A DNA stretch of 64,000 bases. It comes from a virus. Location: the IMG/VR virus record IMGVR_UViG_3300014720_000001, positions 140,622 through 204,621 of that record. One strand, 5' to 3'. The position numbers were made by a program, and so were the translations under genes. The notes below the pieces were generated by a model. That model was not told the origin of the DNA, did not search any database, and saw only the letters and a program-made list of their open reading frames with translations. Below, piece after piece: positions 43,392 to 50,976 of the stretch; positions within the stretch are counted from its first letter, which is position 1; the number at the start of each line of letters is the position of its first letter.

Positions 43392-43626
43392 TGCTGCGCC
43401 CTTTCTGCCGATCGTATGCTTCCATATCGTTCAACAGTTGTTCTTCGTGTATCGAAAAAAGTTCGAGCGCATACGCGCGCAGCTTCTTCTTCATCTCTTC
43501 GCGCTCGGGGCGCAGCAGATTAAGCAGGGCGAGAATGTTCCGCATCTCTTGCGGCGTCATCTCGCCCATTGCCAGCCTGATAGACTGCTTGTCGCCGGCC
43601 CAGATGGCTTCAAAGTCTGTAGGCAC
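43375..43626 (-). CDS. Small helical hypothetical protein
   Basis: An 83-residue charged helical product (MPTDFEAIWAGDKQSIRLAM, then LRPEREEMKKKLRAYALELF). No family recognised. It overlaps the next gene by 17 bases. Confidence 0.75.
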   Translation of the reverse strand: MPTDFEAIWAGDKQSIRLAMGEMTPQEMRNILALLNLLRPEREEMKKKLRAYALELFSIHEEQLLNDMEAYDRQKGRSNAEGN

Positions 43627-43629
43627 GGC

Positions 43630-43818
43630 TCACCACGTTGGCGTCCACGTTGGCGACCACGGACCTGCCGGCCAGCTCGGCGCGTCTGGCTTGTGCGGCT
43701 GCGGGTACGGATACGACATCGGGATACGAGTGACAGCAGTCTTTACTTCGGATAGTTGCTGCTGCAGTATTTCAATCTGTACCCGCAGATGCGCTATCTC
43801 CAGCGCTAGCTGCGTCAT
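43630..43818 (-). CDS. Small proline-rich hypothetical protein
   Basis: A 62-residue product from the ATG at 43818: an N-terminal coiled-coil-like helix (LALEIAHLRVQIEILQQQL) and a proline/tryptophan tail (PAGPWSPTWTPTW). The start is uncertain; the frame is open to 43896 but lies inside the upstream gene there and would add a lysine-rich stretch. No ribosome site is clear. Confidence 0.6.
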   Translation of the reverse strand: MTQLALEIAHLRVQIEILQQQLSEVKTAVTRIPMSYPYPQPHKPDAPSWPAGPWSPTWTPTW

Positions 43819-44311
43819 TGGTGACGGCTTGCGGGCTTTCTTCTTCTTTGCTTTCTTGGCTTTCTTGGCCACTGATTTGCTCCTGCATCTTGGCAATCCG
43901 AGCGCGCACTAACTCGACGGCGCGCTCAACACTCTCTACTTCAACAAACGGCAGCTTGGCCTGTAGGTGCTCCCACTTGGTCGGGCCTACGCCGGCTACG
44001 TTGATCTCGCCGGGCTCTTGGCTGCCGAACTCGTCCAGCAGCGCCACGGCGGTTGCAATCTCGCGCGACGGAAACACTAGAATCTTGTTGTCGACGTCGG
44101 AGAAAAACTTCACGCCAGTACGATCGCAGATTACATAGCGCACAGCCGACTCACCAGTATCGATGTACTGCATGGCTCGCGCCTGAGTAGCGTACTGGCT
44201 TGCGTGGTTATGCGGGGCGGTTGGGCTGTGGCACGATTTAAACTTTTTGCCGCTGCCGCAAGGACACCGGTCGTTGCGCTTGATAATGCTATCTTTGCGA
44301 ATCGTGCTCAC
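43772..44311 (-). CDS. SEC-C zinc-motif protein
   Basis: A 179-residue protein. Residues 12-28 form a SEC-C motif, R-N-D-x-C-P-C-G-S-G-K-K-F-K-S-C-H (C16, C18, C27, H28), the zinc finger found at the end of SecA and in many accessory proteins. A globular middle follows, then an acidic serine/alanine-rich tail. Function unknown; the motif suggests binding to a protein or nucleotide-linked partner. Confidence 0.8.
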   Translation of the reverse strand: MSTIRKDSIIKRNDRCPCGSGKKFKSCHSPTAPHNHASQYATQARAMQYIDTGESAVRYVICDRTGVKFFSDVDNKILVFPSREIATAVALLDEFGSQEPGEINVAGVGPTKWEHLQAKLPFVEVESVERAVELVRARIAKMQEQISGQESQESKEEESPQAVTNDAASAGDSASAGTD

Positions 44312-44597
44312 GAAAAACCTCCGTGTTGCCGTTGAGCTGGATTAATCTCCGGCCAGTTGGACCGGGTTGGGCTATTGTCTCTTTTTCTCTCGCCTGTGCA
44401 ATACGTAGCCAGTTCAGGCGAAACTCTTCAATCGTGACCCCTTCCCGCGGCAGCAGCAGTTCAAGCGACATGCGGCACGTATTGCGCTCGTCGTCGGCCT
44501 GCATTGTGATACCGATGAGCTGCGCGTTAAACAACAGCGCAATGCCCTCCTGCAGCTGCTCTAGCGGGTCGGGGTTCGATTCAAACGGCGCCCTCAT
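44289..44597 (-). CDS. Hypothetical protein
   Basis: A 102-residue product: MRAPFESNPDPLEQLQEGIA, an alpha/beta centre (IGITMQADDERNTCRMSLEL) and a C-terminal charged region. It overlaps neighbours by 4 and 23 bases. No family recognised. Confidence 0.75.
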   Translation of the reverse strand: MRAPFESNPDPLEQLQEGIALLFNAQLIGITMQADDERNTCRMSLELLLPREGVTIEEFRLNWLRIAQAREKETIAQPGPTGRRLIQLNGNTEVFREHDSQR

Positions 44598-44842
44598 GGT
44601 TCGACCGTTACCTGCGCCGTCGTCATGATCAAGCCGGCGCGCATGGTTGAGATCCCGTGAATGGTGATCCGGTCTCCCACCACGATCGTGTCGCGAAACT
44701 GGACACTGAGCCGTTCAGGCGCCGTCGGGTCGGGGTAGATCAGCTTGGGGGCTCCCTCCGCAAGCACAGTCGGACCCACAGGCGGGCTGCTGGGCGGCAG
44801 CTGTGGCTCGCGCGGAATCGTCACTACTCCGGGTGTTGTCAT
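44594..44842 (-). CDS. Hypothetical small beta-rich protein
   Basis: An 82-residue product from the ATG at 44842 (GAGGT upstream). The first 30 residues are proline-rich; the rest looks like beta strands (LSVQFRDTIVVGDRITIHG). The frame is open further upstream but only inside the previous gene. No family recognised. Confidence 0.7.
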   Translation of the reverse strand: MTTPGVVTIPREPQLPPSSPPVGPTVLAEGAPKLIYPDPTAPERLSVQFRDTIVVGDRITIHGISTMRAGLIMTTAQVTVEP

Positions 44843-44978
44843 TTTCGAGACCTCGGTTAAAAAAGACGTGGAAGCACAACTTACCTGTCGGGCCGCGAAG
44901 CACAATGCTGTCGAGAAACGAACGGGTCTCGTTGGCGGCAGATTCATCAGCGGAAGATGCACTCGAATCGTTTTGCAT
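44715..44978 (-). CDS. Hypothetical protein, first gene after the structured gap
   Basis: An 87-residue frame. GAGGTG lies 4 bases before the ATG. It starts MQNDSSASSADESAANETRS and has a hydrophobic core (LCFHVFFNRGLE). The C-terminal ~42 residues overlie the next gene (128 bases) and are cysteine/glycine/alanine-rich, as expected of an out-of-frame extension. It heads the operon that follows the non-coding region. Confidence 0.6.
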   Translation of the reverse strand: MQNDSSASSADESAANETRSFLDSIVLRGPTGKLCFHVFFNRGLENDNTRSSDDSARATAAAQQPACGSDCACGGSPQADLPRPDGA

Positions 44979-45083
44979 GGTCAGGTCACCTCAGCTCGCG
45001 GATTATGTTGTCATAATCAGTGGCGAGACGTTTGTAGGGGGGTAAATTGGTCAAAAAACGCAACGCAAATGCTTGTGCCAGTT

Positions 45084-45157
45084 GGACTTACAACACGCGG
45101 TTTGCGCAAATTTTGTCCGTTTTATGTGGACCTAGAGTAAGTCCTTCGGACTTACAA
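45084..45157. repeat. Direct decamer repeat with one inverted octamer
   Basis: GGACTTACAA at 45084-45093 and again at 45148-45157. The inverse octamer GTAAGTCC at 45137-45144 pairs with the second copy to make a hairpin. The arrangement could be a binding site for a DNA-binding protein such as the ParB-like product encoded next to it; that link is inference. Confidence 0.7.
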
Positions 45158-45272
45158 GGAGAAAGGCATTTTTCGAGACATGCAGGCATTGTTTGAATGC
45201 CTACTGCATGATCGGGGGGTTGTCCAATTCACGTTGGGCAAACTGGGTAGTTTGCACTCAACGTTTGGATAG

Positions 45273-45324
45273 CAAAAAAAGAGATGGCGTAGGGGCGGGG
45301 AAATCCCGCCCCTACGCCATCTCT
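45273..45324 (-). terminator. Strong intrinsic terminator with 20-bp stem
   Basis: Arms 45280-45299 and 45305-45324 are perfect inverted copies (20 bp) around a 5-base loop, with an A-run at 45274-45280 giving the U-tract for leftward transcription. It ends the ParB-like operon. The stem is unusually long and perfect for an intrinsic terminator. Confidence 0.9.
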
Positions 45325-45330
45325 TTGCCA

Positions 45331-46623
45331 TTAACGGGTCAATCCGTTGTTTTTCTTTTGCCACCAATAGTCTGGCATGCCTTTGTTACTGCAGAATTTA
45401 CGGTGCCCCGTAATGTGCTCTGCGCGGGTATTCGCGTCGGCATAAAACAGCTCAAACAAGGATTTGAACCTCGGCAGATAATCCGTTTTCGGCTTGTTGC
45501 GATCTTTGAACAGCTCGGCTACCTGTTTTACAAGCGCCGTGCATGTTTTGACTGCTCGTCCGTCCTCGGAACCCAGATCTTTTGCTGCTGGGCACATTAC
45601 GCGGTTGAACACCTCGCTGGCAATCGGTTTGGTGATTGGTGCAGCTAGGTTTTCAATCAACGTTGGCGTTGTGTTGTGCAGCATGTGCGCCGTCATATTG
45701 CTGTGAATGAAACCGGGGCGCTCAAACTCTTCAATATAAAGCGCTAAACCCGCAATCATGTCGGCGCGCAATGAAGACGCGTTGCCGTGCCAGTGCGTAA
45801 ACTGTTCGTCTCCAAGTAGCTCAAAGACACGCTGCAGTACTTCTACGCCGTATCGCCGCACAATGCGTTCCAGCGTAGGCACCGCGCCAATTTCCGGCCA
45901 CGGCTTGATGCCTACGCGCAGCGCCAGAGAAAACCCGTGCGCTTCTACAAGTTCTTTGAGCGCCAGAAGCCGTTCTTCTTCAGACGTCAAGCGATTCTTG
46001 AGGATGTCAGAGATTGAGTGTGATCGTCGGCCGTAATTGCAATCGCTTGAAATCTCGGCTTCTTCTCGCACATTTTCCACAATCTGCACGCTGGCTTTGA
46101 TGTGCGTATAACCTAGTTCTTGCGCGGCAACTGTGCGGTGTACGCCGTCCGGCAGTGAGAAAATGATATCAATCAGTTCCTGCCGCTGGTCGTAAATACA
46201 CCGCACTGACACGCTCGGCAGCGACATCGATTTTGGGTGGAAATCCATGGCAATGTCAGCCACGTGATTCCAGTCCACAAGGCGATTGCGCGCCCACGCG
46301 TCATCAACCGTAAGCATGTTAATAGGAATCATGTGCGTCGGAATATCGAGCAGCTTGATTCCCTGCTGCTGCATACGGGCAACGTCCCGCTGCGAGTCTT
46401 CATGCAGCATTAGGATTTCGTCGTACAGCTCTCGTTTTTCGGCGAGCGTTGCTTCAGTGGTTTGAAACAGCAGCTTTCCTTGTCGCGCTGAGTCAAAGTT
46501 TTTGAACGTATACTTCTTGTGCGGGTTGCGCTTGCCGTGCACCGTAAATGCGCGCTGTTTTACTCCGCCAATAATGTCATCGTTGCTAGCGTTGTCGGCG
46601 TCGTCGGCATTGTTTGTTGCCAT
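45331..46623 (-). CDS. ParB-like (ParB/Srx fold) protein
   Basis: A 430-residue protein. GGGAGAAAA precedes the ATG. Residues ~95-190 carry the ParB-type fold: I-P-I-N-M-L-T-V-D-D-A-W-A-R-N, then L-P-D-G-V-H-R-T-V-A-A-Q-E-L-G-Y, matching the D-G-x-H-R-x-x-A-A-x-x-L-G box that binds CTP or acts as a nuclease in relatives. The C-terminal ~230 residues are helical with unknown role. The N-terminus is acidic and asparagine-rich. It may bind DNA sites, regulate transcription or cut nucleic acid. It is the last gene before the terminator and repeat-containing gap. Confidence 0.75.
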   Translation of the reverse strand: MATNNADDADNASNDDIIGGVKQRAFTVHGKRNPHKKYTFKNFDSARQGKLLFQTTEATLAEKRELYDEILMLHEDSQRDVARMQQQGIKLLDIPTHMIPINMLTVDDAWARNRLVDWNHVADIAMDFHPKSMSLPSVSVRCIYDQRQELIDIIFSLPDGVHRTVAAQELGYTHIKASVQIVENVREEAEISSDCNYGRRSHSISDILKNRLTSEEERLLALKELVEAHGFSLALRVGIKPWPEIGAVPTLERIVRRYGVEVLQRVFELLGDEQFTHWHGNASSLRADMIAGLALYIEEFERPGFIHSNMTAHMLHNTTPTLIENLAAPITKPIASEVFNRVMCPAAKDLGSEDGRAVKTCTALVKQVAELFKDRNKPKTDYLPRFKSLFELFYADANTRAEHITGHRKFCSNKGMPDYWWQKKNNGLTR

Positions 46624-46641
46624 AATTTTCTCCCTAAAAAT

Positions 46642-46980
46642 TTAGCTTTGCGTAGCTACTTCCGGTTCGCCGCGCTCTACCTCTGCCGGCACCTCAATAT
46701 CCGGCAGCATTTCGTACATCCCCATTTCCATGTCGAGAATCAGGGGATTTTGTACGTCTGGGCCGCCGTAGATCAGGCAGCGCATATGCGGGTCTGCCGG
46801 TTTGCCCGCAATATGTTCGTGGATCATAGCCCACGTAATGATATAAAAGCGCTCGGCCGGCAGTCGGTCGACAAGGCTCTGCGGCAGGCTGCGGTTGTAG
46901 TGCAGCACGTCGCGAGAGATAAAGTTAATCTTGTCGAGCAGTTCTTTATCGAGGTACTTGTACTTACGGGGCTCAGCCAC
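46642..46980 (-). CDS. Hypothetical protein
   Basis: A 112-residue product from a GTG start with AGGAG upstream. It begins with lysine/tyrosine (PRKYKYLDKELLDKINF), has an R-F-Y-I-I-T-W-A-M-I-H-E-H helix in the middle and an acidic tail. No family recognised. Confidence 0.75.
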   Translation of the reverse strand: MAEPRKYKYLDKELLDKINFISRDVLHYNRSLPQSLVDRLPAERFYIITWAMIHEHIAGKPADPHMRCLIYGGPDVQNPLILDMEMGMYEMLPDIEVPAEVERGEPEVATQS

Positions 46981-46989
46981 CGTTGTCTC

Positions 46990-47244
46990 CTAGCGTTTCC
47001 GCGCTTCTTGCGCGTTGTGAAATTTTATGATTGCTGCGGCGGCTTCGGCCGACTCTTTGTCTGAATAGCCTTCGAGCTTGACGCGCTCTTTGACGTAGCG
47101 GTACTCGCGCGAAGATGTATCGGGCTCAAAAGACTGAGTGGTGCTGGTTGTTGAGCCGGAAAATGACCCGGCAAGTAAACACCCAAGAACGAGCAGCACA
47201 ATGAAAACCGGCCACATGGATGCGTTGTTATTCTGATTGCTCAT
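46990..47244 (-). CDS. Small single-pass membrane protein or lipoprotein
   Basis: An 84-residue protein with one hydrophobic segment (residues 10-27, MWPVFIVLLVLGCLLAGSF) and a serine/threonine-rich then charged exterior domain with a helical end (SAEAAAAIIKFHNAQEARKR). V-L-G-C could act as a weak lipobox. No family recognised. Confidence 0.72.
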   Translation of the reverse strand: MSNQNNNASMWPVFIVLLVLGCLLAGSFSGSTTSTTQSFEPDTSSREYRYVKERVKLEGYSDKESAEAAAAIIKFHNAQEARKR

Positions 47245-47572
47245 GTTTTTTCCTGTTGGTGCACCATTCGTCGATAGCTTTTATGGCGTTGGTGAGTTCG
47301 GGAATCCGTTCGTCTTCGTCAAAAATACCGTCGCCACGCGTATTGGTCGTGTAGACAGTCTCGCCGCCGCAGTACGGTACGTCGGCTCTAAAGTACCCGT
47401 GTCGCAAGCGCAGGTAGCCAACAAGTTCAATAACGCCCGGTTTAGTTTGCGTAAACACGTCGTACTGTTCTGGGCAGGCCGGGCACGTGCACTTGAGGAT
47501 GTAGTCCCCGATTTCGTAGTTGCGACCGTAGTACTCGTCGTCGCCGTAATCGTCTTCAGCTGGTTGGCTCAT
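47228..47572 (-). CDS. Hypothetical protein with C-x-C-x2-C motif
   Basis: A 114-residue product. C-T-C-P-A-C near residue 29 and a later C in V-P-Y-C-G-G may bind zinc. N-terminus acidic with tyrosines (EDDYGDDEYYGRNYE). It overlaps both neighbours by 17 bases. No family recognised. Confidence 0.75.
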   Translation of the reverse strand: MSQPAEDDYGDDEYYGRNYEIGDYILKCTCPACPEQYDVFTQTKPGVIELVGYLRLRHGYFRADVPYCGGETVYTTNTRGDGIFDEDERIPELTNAIKAIDEWCTNRKKHEQSE

Positions 47573-47810
47573 CTGGCATCCGTTGAATATTTGGGAAGTG
47601 CTGATGAAATTGCTCTCGCGTCCAGAACAGCTCTGGCGCTTTCTCAGCTGCTAGTTCCATTTCGCTTTCCATGGGGTAATGCCTGAGAACTCGGCGCGCC
47701 CAGCCCCGGATATCTTTTGGAACGCGTGGTGTCTTCTTGGGGTCCAGCAGCGCGTACATGAATTCGCGCGCATAGTTTACGGCGCGCAACCGTTCGTCAG
47801 GCATTGTCAT
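47556..47810 (-). CDS. BPSL0761-like small protein
   Basis: An 84-residue protein that matches the BPSL0761 pattern seen in Proteobacteria: M-P-D-E-R-x-R-A-V near the start, R-E-F-M-Y-A-L-L, R-V-P-K-D-I-R-x-x-A-R-R-V-L-R-H-Y-P and a closing F-W segment. No activity known to me. It is one of the few host-range hints pointing to Gram-negative bacteria in general. Confidence 0.75.
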   Translation of the reverse strand: MTMPDERLRAVNYAREFMYALLDPKKTPRVPKDIRGWARRVLRHYPMESEMELAAEKAPELFWTREQFHQHFPNIQRMPDEPTS

Positions 47811-47814
47811 TTGA

Positions 47815-48045
47815 TTAACCTCTTGTGTTACTACCTACGTACGCCCGCAGCCGCACAATTTCGGCTGCGGTAATAAGCCCGCCGCCCCATTCAACGAGTT
47901 TGTCAATTTGATCGTGTGTCCATTCGTCGTGGCCTGATTTGATGGAATCCCAGTCAATGACTTCCCATTCAACGCCTTTATCCATTTTGGCGTCGGCTAG
48001 GCCGCCTTCGACGACCACTAGTACGCGTTTTACTTTTTTAGCCAT
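47815..48045 (-). CDS. Small conserved hypothetical protein (VVVEGGLAD type)
   Basis: A 76-residue protein: basic start MAKKVKRVLVVVEGGLADAK, then G-V-E-W-E-V-I-D-W-D. Small proteins of this outline, a strand-glycine turn followed by a D-x-D, occur in phages and plasmids with unknown role. It overlaps its upstream gene by 8 bases. Confidence 0.72.
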   Translation of the reverse strand: MAKKVKRVLVVVEGGLADAKMDKGVEWEVIDWDSIKSGHDEWTHDQIDKLVEWGGGLITAAEIVRLRAYVGSNTRG

Positions 48046-48259
48046 TGTCTATGTACTCATTAAAATCAAATCCAACTGCGTCGCCTAGCTTTTTCATATC
48101 TTCGCGAAAAGATTCGTCGTTGAGGTCCATTTCCGTCAGAATACGATCGGTTTCTTCGATGTAGTACGTGGACGCTACTCGGACAAACTCTAACGCCGTG
48201 ATTAGCTCGCTCTCGATACTACTGATTGGCTGGCGGGTTTTCTTTTTCTGGCTCGCCAC
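48038..48259 (-). CDS. Small hypothetical protein
   Basis: A 73-residue product: basic N-terminus (ASQKKKTRQPISS), then two acidic helices (LITALEFVRVASTYYIEETD, and DDESFRED-type segment). No family recognised. Confidence 0.72.
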   Translation of the reverse strand: MASQKKKTRQPISSIESELITALEFVRVASTYYIEETDRILTEMDLNDESFREDMKKLGDAVGFDFNEYIDNG

Positions 48260-48275
48260 TGTCGTGTGGTGTCCT

Positions 48276-48614
48276 TTACTCTAATGAAAACGAATTATTT
48301 CTGACGTCGTAATGATATGTAGGCACGGCCCACTCTTGCCGTCCTCGATCTGCGACGTAGCGCGCTTCTGCTTCTTTTTCTGTCCAGCGGCTGCGGGTTT
48401 CAAGCAGCAGTTGTTCCATTTCTTCCGGAGTGGGGTCAACGCCGCGCGACTTACCAGCGCCTCCGCGGCGTCTTCGCGGCAGCTTGTGTGCTTTGACAAG
48501 CCGCCGCAATTGCGAGTCGCTGATGCCCAGTTGCAGGCACATGTCCGCAAGCGGCACTTCGTTGTGCCATAGTTCAAACAGCTTCGGTATGTCCGCCTTC
48601 GGTCGCGGCGCCAT
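48276..48614 (-). CDS. Helix-turn-helix protein
   Basis: A 112-residue protein. ATG at 48614 has AAGGA about 8 bases upstream. Residues 10-45 look like a resolvase/GcrA-type helix-turn-helix (I-P-K-L-F-E-L-W-H-N-E, then M-C-L-Q-L-G-I-S-D-S-Q-L-R-R-L-V), followed by a basic arginine/glycine stretch (LPRRRRGGAGKSRG). It probably binds DNA, perhaps as a phage regulator. The frame is open upstream only inside the previous gene (41-base overlap). Confidence 0.7.
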   Translation of the reverse strand: MAPRPKADIPKLFELWHNEVPLADMCLQLGISDSQLRRLVKAHKLPRRRRGGAGKSRGVDPTPEEMEQLLLETRSRWTEKEAEARYVADRGRQEWAVPTYHYDVRNNSFSLE

Positions 48615-49041
48615 TGTCGTCATCCTTGTCGTCGTCTTGGCGATACGGTACGTAGTTGTTTTTCTCGGCTTCAGTTGGGGATAGGGTGCGCATCCATGTA
48701 CCAGCGTGACACAGTTGCCCGCGTTCGCCGGTAACTTCGCACACAACGTATGACATGAGTTCCGCCATGTTGCACACACCCGACACGTATTCGTCACCGC
48801 CTTGGTAGTACAACCGCAGCCCACCGAACTTTTCTTTGATCTGCACAAACTCAACCGGCGGACATTCGGGTCGGTACTTCATGTGACTGGTGATGAGGTT
48901 GCACGCGCGGTTGATAATTTCAAACCACCCGTCGCCACACTCACAGCCAAAACACATCAGCGATTCCGTCGGGGGTTTGTCTTTGCCCTGAAACAGCTCT
49001 GGGTAGTCTTTGACGAGTTTCTGTTCAAGTTCGTCTCTCAT
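48574..49041 (-). CDS. Conserved phage hypothetical protein (ECGDGW family)
   Basis: A 155-residue protein of a family common in phages: R-D-E-L at the start, Y-P-E-L-F, M-C-F-G-C-E-C-G-D-G-W-F, a V-Q-I-K-E-K-F-G-G-L-R-L-Y-Y segment and cysteines near residue 90-110. No known activity. The C-terminal ~30 residues are acidic and overlie the next gene. Confidence 0.78.
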   Translation of the reverse strand: MRDELEQKLVKDYPELFQGKDKPPTESLMCFGCECGDGWFEIINRACNLITSHMKYRPECPPVEFVQIKEKFGGLRLYYQGGDEYVSGVCNMAELMSYVVCEVTGERGQLCHAGTWMRTLSPTEAEKNNYVPYRQDDDKDDDNGAATEGGHTEAV

Positions 49042-49312
49042 TTTTGCCGTCCTTTGGCGGTTTGCGTTTCTTCTTTGGCGCCGGTTCGTTTAAAGCTTTT
49101 TCCAGCTTACGGAGCAGATTACACAACGCATCTTGTACGTCAAATGCCTTGTCTAACTCGGTGTATTTTGGCTCTGGTACGTACGGATCGTCCTGTGTTT
49201 TGCGGCTCTCGTTGTACTCTCGAATTAGGTCAATCTTGTGCTTCACCAGCGCTGCGTTTACGACGCGCAGCGCTTCATACGCTAACTGCGCTTCTTGCGC
49301 TGTGAGTTTCAT
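49025..49312 (-). CDS. Helical hypothetical protein with basic tail
   Basis: A 95-residue helical product (MKLTAQEAQLAYEALRVVNA) that ends in a lysine/arginine/proline tail (PAPKKKRKPPKDGKNERR). No family recognised. Confidence 0.75.
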   Translation of the reverse strand: MKLTAQEAQLAYEALRVVNAALVKHKIDLIREYNESRKTQDDPYVPEPKYTELDKAFDVQDALCNLLRKLEKALNEPAPKKKRKPPKDGKNERRT

Positions 49313-49313
49313 G

Positions 49314-49841
49314 TCACTCTGCCGCGGCCATTACGCGCCGGCGGCCTTTCTTTTCGACGCTGTTAACAGGCTGAATGTGCGCCAGTTTGTCGATAGGAAT
49401 AATACCGGCCATGTGCCGGATAAACGACTGCTCAAACTGTTGCTTGGTCATCGTTTTGTTGCATTCCAATCCTTCGGTAATCTCGACAAGGTCGCCTAGG
49501 TATTTGACCTGTCCATCTTTAGCGAGCCGGCATTTCCACGTGGCTTCGCCGCCACCTCGTCGGCGCATTTTGATGCCCACGATTGCTTCGCCGCAGCGAA
49601 CATAGCTGCCAAAACGCGCCAGCGGTATGTGTAACTCGTCGCGTTCAGGAAGAAAGTGCGGCACGTCTAGATCGAGCTTTTTGATATTTTCCCAAAGGTC
49701 CGGAAGGCACGTCTCTAAGAACGCTTGCTGCCGGCGGGCTATTCGGTCTTCTTCTTTCTTCTCTTGCGCACGCAGCTTGTCGCAAACTGCTCGCTGCTGC
49801 GCCACGATTAAACCTAGTAGCTCATGGTTTTGCTGTTCCAT
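49314..49841 (-). CDS. Hypothetical protein
   Basis: A 175-residue product. The N-terminal third is a charged helix (LRAQEKKEEDRIARRQQAFL), the rest alpha/beta with a V-G-I-K-M-R-R-R-G-G-G turn. No family recognised. One base from the next gene. Confidence 0.75.
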   Translation of the reverse strand: MEQQNHELLGLIVAQQRAVCDKLRAQEKKEEDRIARRQQAFLETCLPDLWENIKKLDLDVPHFLPERDELHIPLARFGSYVRCGEAIVGIKMRRRGGGEATWKCRLAKDGQVKYLGDLVEITEGLECNKTMTKQQFEQSFIRHMAGIIPIDKLAHIQPVNSVEKKGRRRVMAAAE

Positions 49842-50091
49842 TGTCGTTCTCCACGACCTCCCAGCCGATGTGTTGAAAGACGCGCTGTGTCGCGCGGAAA
49901 TCGTCTCCGTCGTCTAAACCCGGGATAACCAGCACGAGCGTTTTGTTTTTCTTATCAATACGAAACGTCGTGCCGGATCTCGGGATGCCCCACACTGCGT
50001 CCTGCGCTGCCGCAGCTACAAGGCTGCGGCACCAATCCAGCACAGACTCAGACGGATTGTCCAGCTCAAAGTTATCATTGAGCGCTACCAT
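49822..50091 (-). CDS. Small hypothetical protein
   Basis: An 89-residue product. The ATG at 50091 overlaps the upstream gene by 17 bases. The centre reads V-W-G-I-P-R-S-G-T-T-F and K-T-L-V-L-V-I-P-G-L-D-D-G-D-D, like a small alpha/beta domain. No family recognised. Confidence 0.72.
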   Translation of the reverse strand: MVALNDNFELDNPSESVLDWCRSLVAAAAQDAVWGIPRSGTTFRIDKKNKTLVLVIPGLDDGDDFRATQRVFQHIGWEVVENDNGTAKP

Positions 50092-50602
50092 CAGTTTGCT
50101 CTGCTCCGGAGGACAAGGGTTCCGTTTTAAAGTAATTGTTAGCGACCGCGGCCCGGATATAGTCGCCCACCAATAGATCGTGCCCAACTTCGAGCTTGGC
50201 AAACTCTCGCAGAAGGTCGCTGGGGTACGTGGTTTTGTAGTTCAGCACGTCCGGCCAGCTGGCGGCTTCTTCGGCGTAATGCTGGTCAAACCCGGCGGCT
50301 TTGTACAGGTTTACTACGGCCGCGTGGTAGAAATTCTCAGCGTTCTCGCCCTGAAACGACACCGGGCCCGCTGGCTGCGGCTGCCCGTCTTCTAGTTCGT
50401 CGCACGCGGCTTGGTGATCAAGTTCTGCCAGATCGACGAGTGCTCGCGATAAGGCAGACACAACGATCTCCGCCTGTTCAATTTTGTCGTCGTCACAGAA
50501 GCTGGCAGCAAACGCACGCAGCGCTAGTTCCCGCAGACTGTCCGCGGTTGCCAGCTCTTTATTGGCCACGATATAGCGCAGCCGCAGATCGTCTTTGCTC
50601 AT
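50075..50602 (-). CDS. Hypothetical helical protein
   Basis: A 175-residue acidic, mostly helical product (SLRELALRAFAASFCDDDKI, then IVVSALSRALVDLAELDHQA). No family recognised. Overlaps the upstream gene by 4 bases. Confidence 0.77.
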   Translation of the reverse strand: MSKDDLRLRYIVANKELATADSLRELALRAFAASFCDDDKIEQAEIVVSALSRALVDLAELDHQAACDELEDGQPQPAGPVSFQGENAENFYHAAVVNLYKAAGFDQHYAEEAASWPDVLNYKTTYPSDLLREFAKLEVGHDLLVGDYIRAAVANNYFKTEPLSSGAEQTDGSAQ

Positions 50603-50976
50603 ACCGAACTGGTCTCCGTTTGCGTTTCAAAGTATTTTTTTATCTCGTCGCGCCAGACATATGCCTGTGACCCGCGCCCGAATTTAGCCGGCGCAATAAT
50701 CCCAAAGTCTCGAATCATGCTGGACAGTGCGTCGAGCCCGTAGACCCCCCGCATTTGGTTTACAGGTTTACCGTCGGGACCAGAGATTGTGTATTTGGGG
50801 TTGCTGAAGTCGCTTTCGTAGATCGACGTACACCGGCTCACCATGGCCGGCGGGACACCAATTTCTTCAAACGCTTTTGGGTCCATGATCGTATGGCCGT
50901 CACAAAGTTCCGCCGCGGCTAGCACAATGTCTTTGGGAATGTCTGTCCAGCGAATTGTCGTGTCGTCAAGCGTCAT
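50599..50976 (-). CDS. Hypothetical protein
   Basis: A 125-residue product. The C-terminal half (VYGLDALSSMIRDFGIIAPA, then A-Y-V-W-R-D-E-I-K-K-Y-F) has the look of a small winged-helix-type end that could bind DNA, but this is weak. No family recognised. Confidence 0.75.
   Translation of the reverse strand: MTLDDTTIRWTDIPKDIVLAAAELCDGHTIMDPKAFEEIGVPPAMVSRCTSIYESDFSNPKYTISGPDGKPVNQMRGVYGLDALSSMIRDFGIIAPAKFGRGSQAYVWRDEIKKYFETQTETSSV

Larger units (their letters stand above)
44979..45330. other. Structured non-coding gap with repeats and hairpins
   Basis: This is the only gene-free stretch above 300 bases. Outside the terminator it holds a GTAAGTCC/GGACTTAC hairpin (45137-45155) with a TTC loop, a 30-base imperfect hairpin (45180-45209), and a nested hairpin (inner 45238-45255, outer 45231-45236 with 45259-45264). 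The decamer GGACTTACAA occurs at 45084-45093 and 45148-45157. A 30-codon plus-strand frame from 45179 lies over hairpins after an AAGGAG and is probably not a gene. I see no convincing -35/-10 pair, though the leftward operon from 44978 needs a promoter. Confidence 0.8.

Noticed and set aside
45179-45271. 30-codon plus-strand frame after an AAGGAG in the non-coding gap
   Set aside because: It would be the only plus-strand gene and is built from hairpin arms; no family or conservation can be seen.
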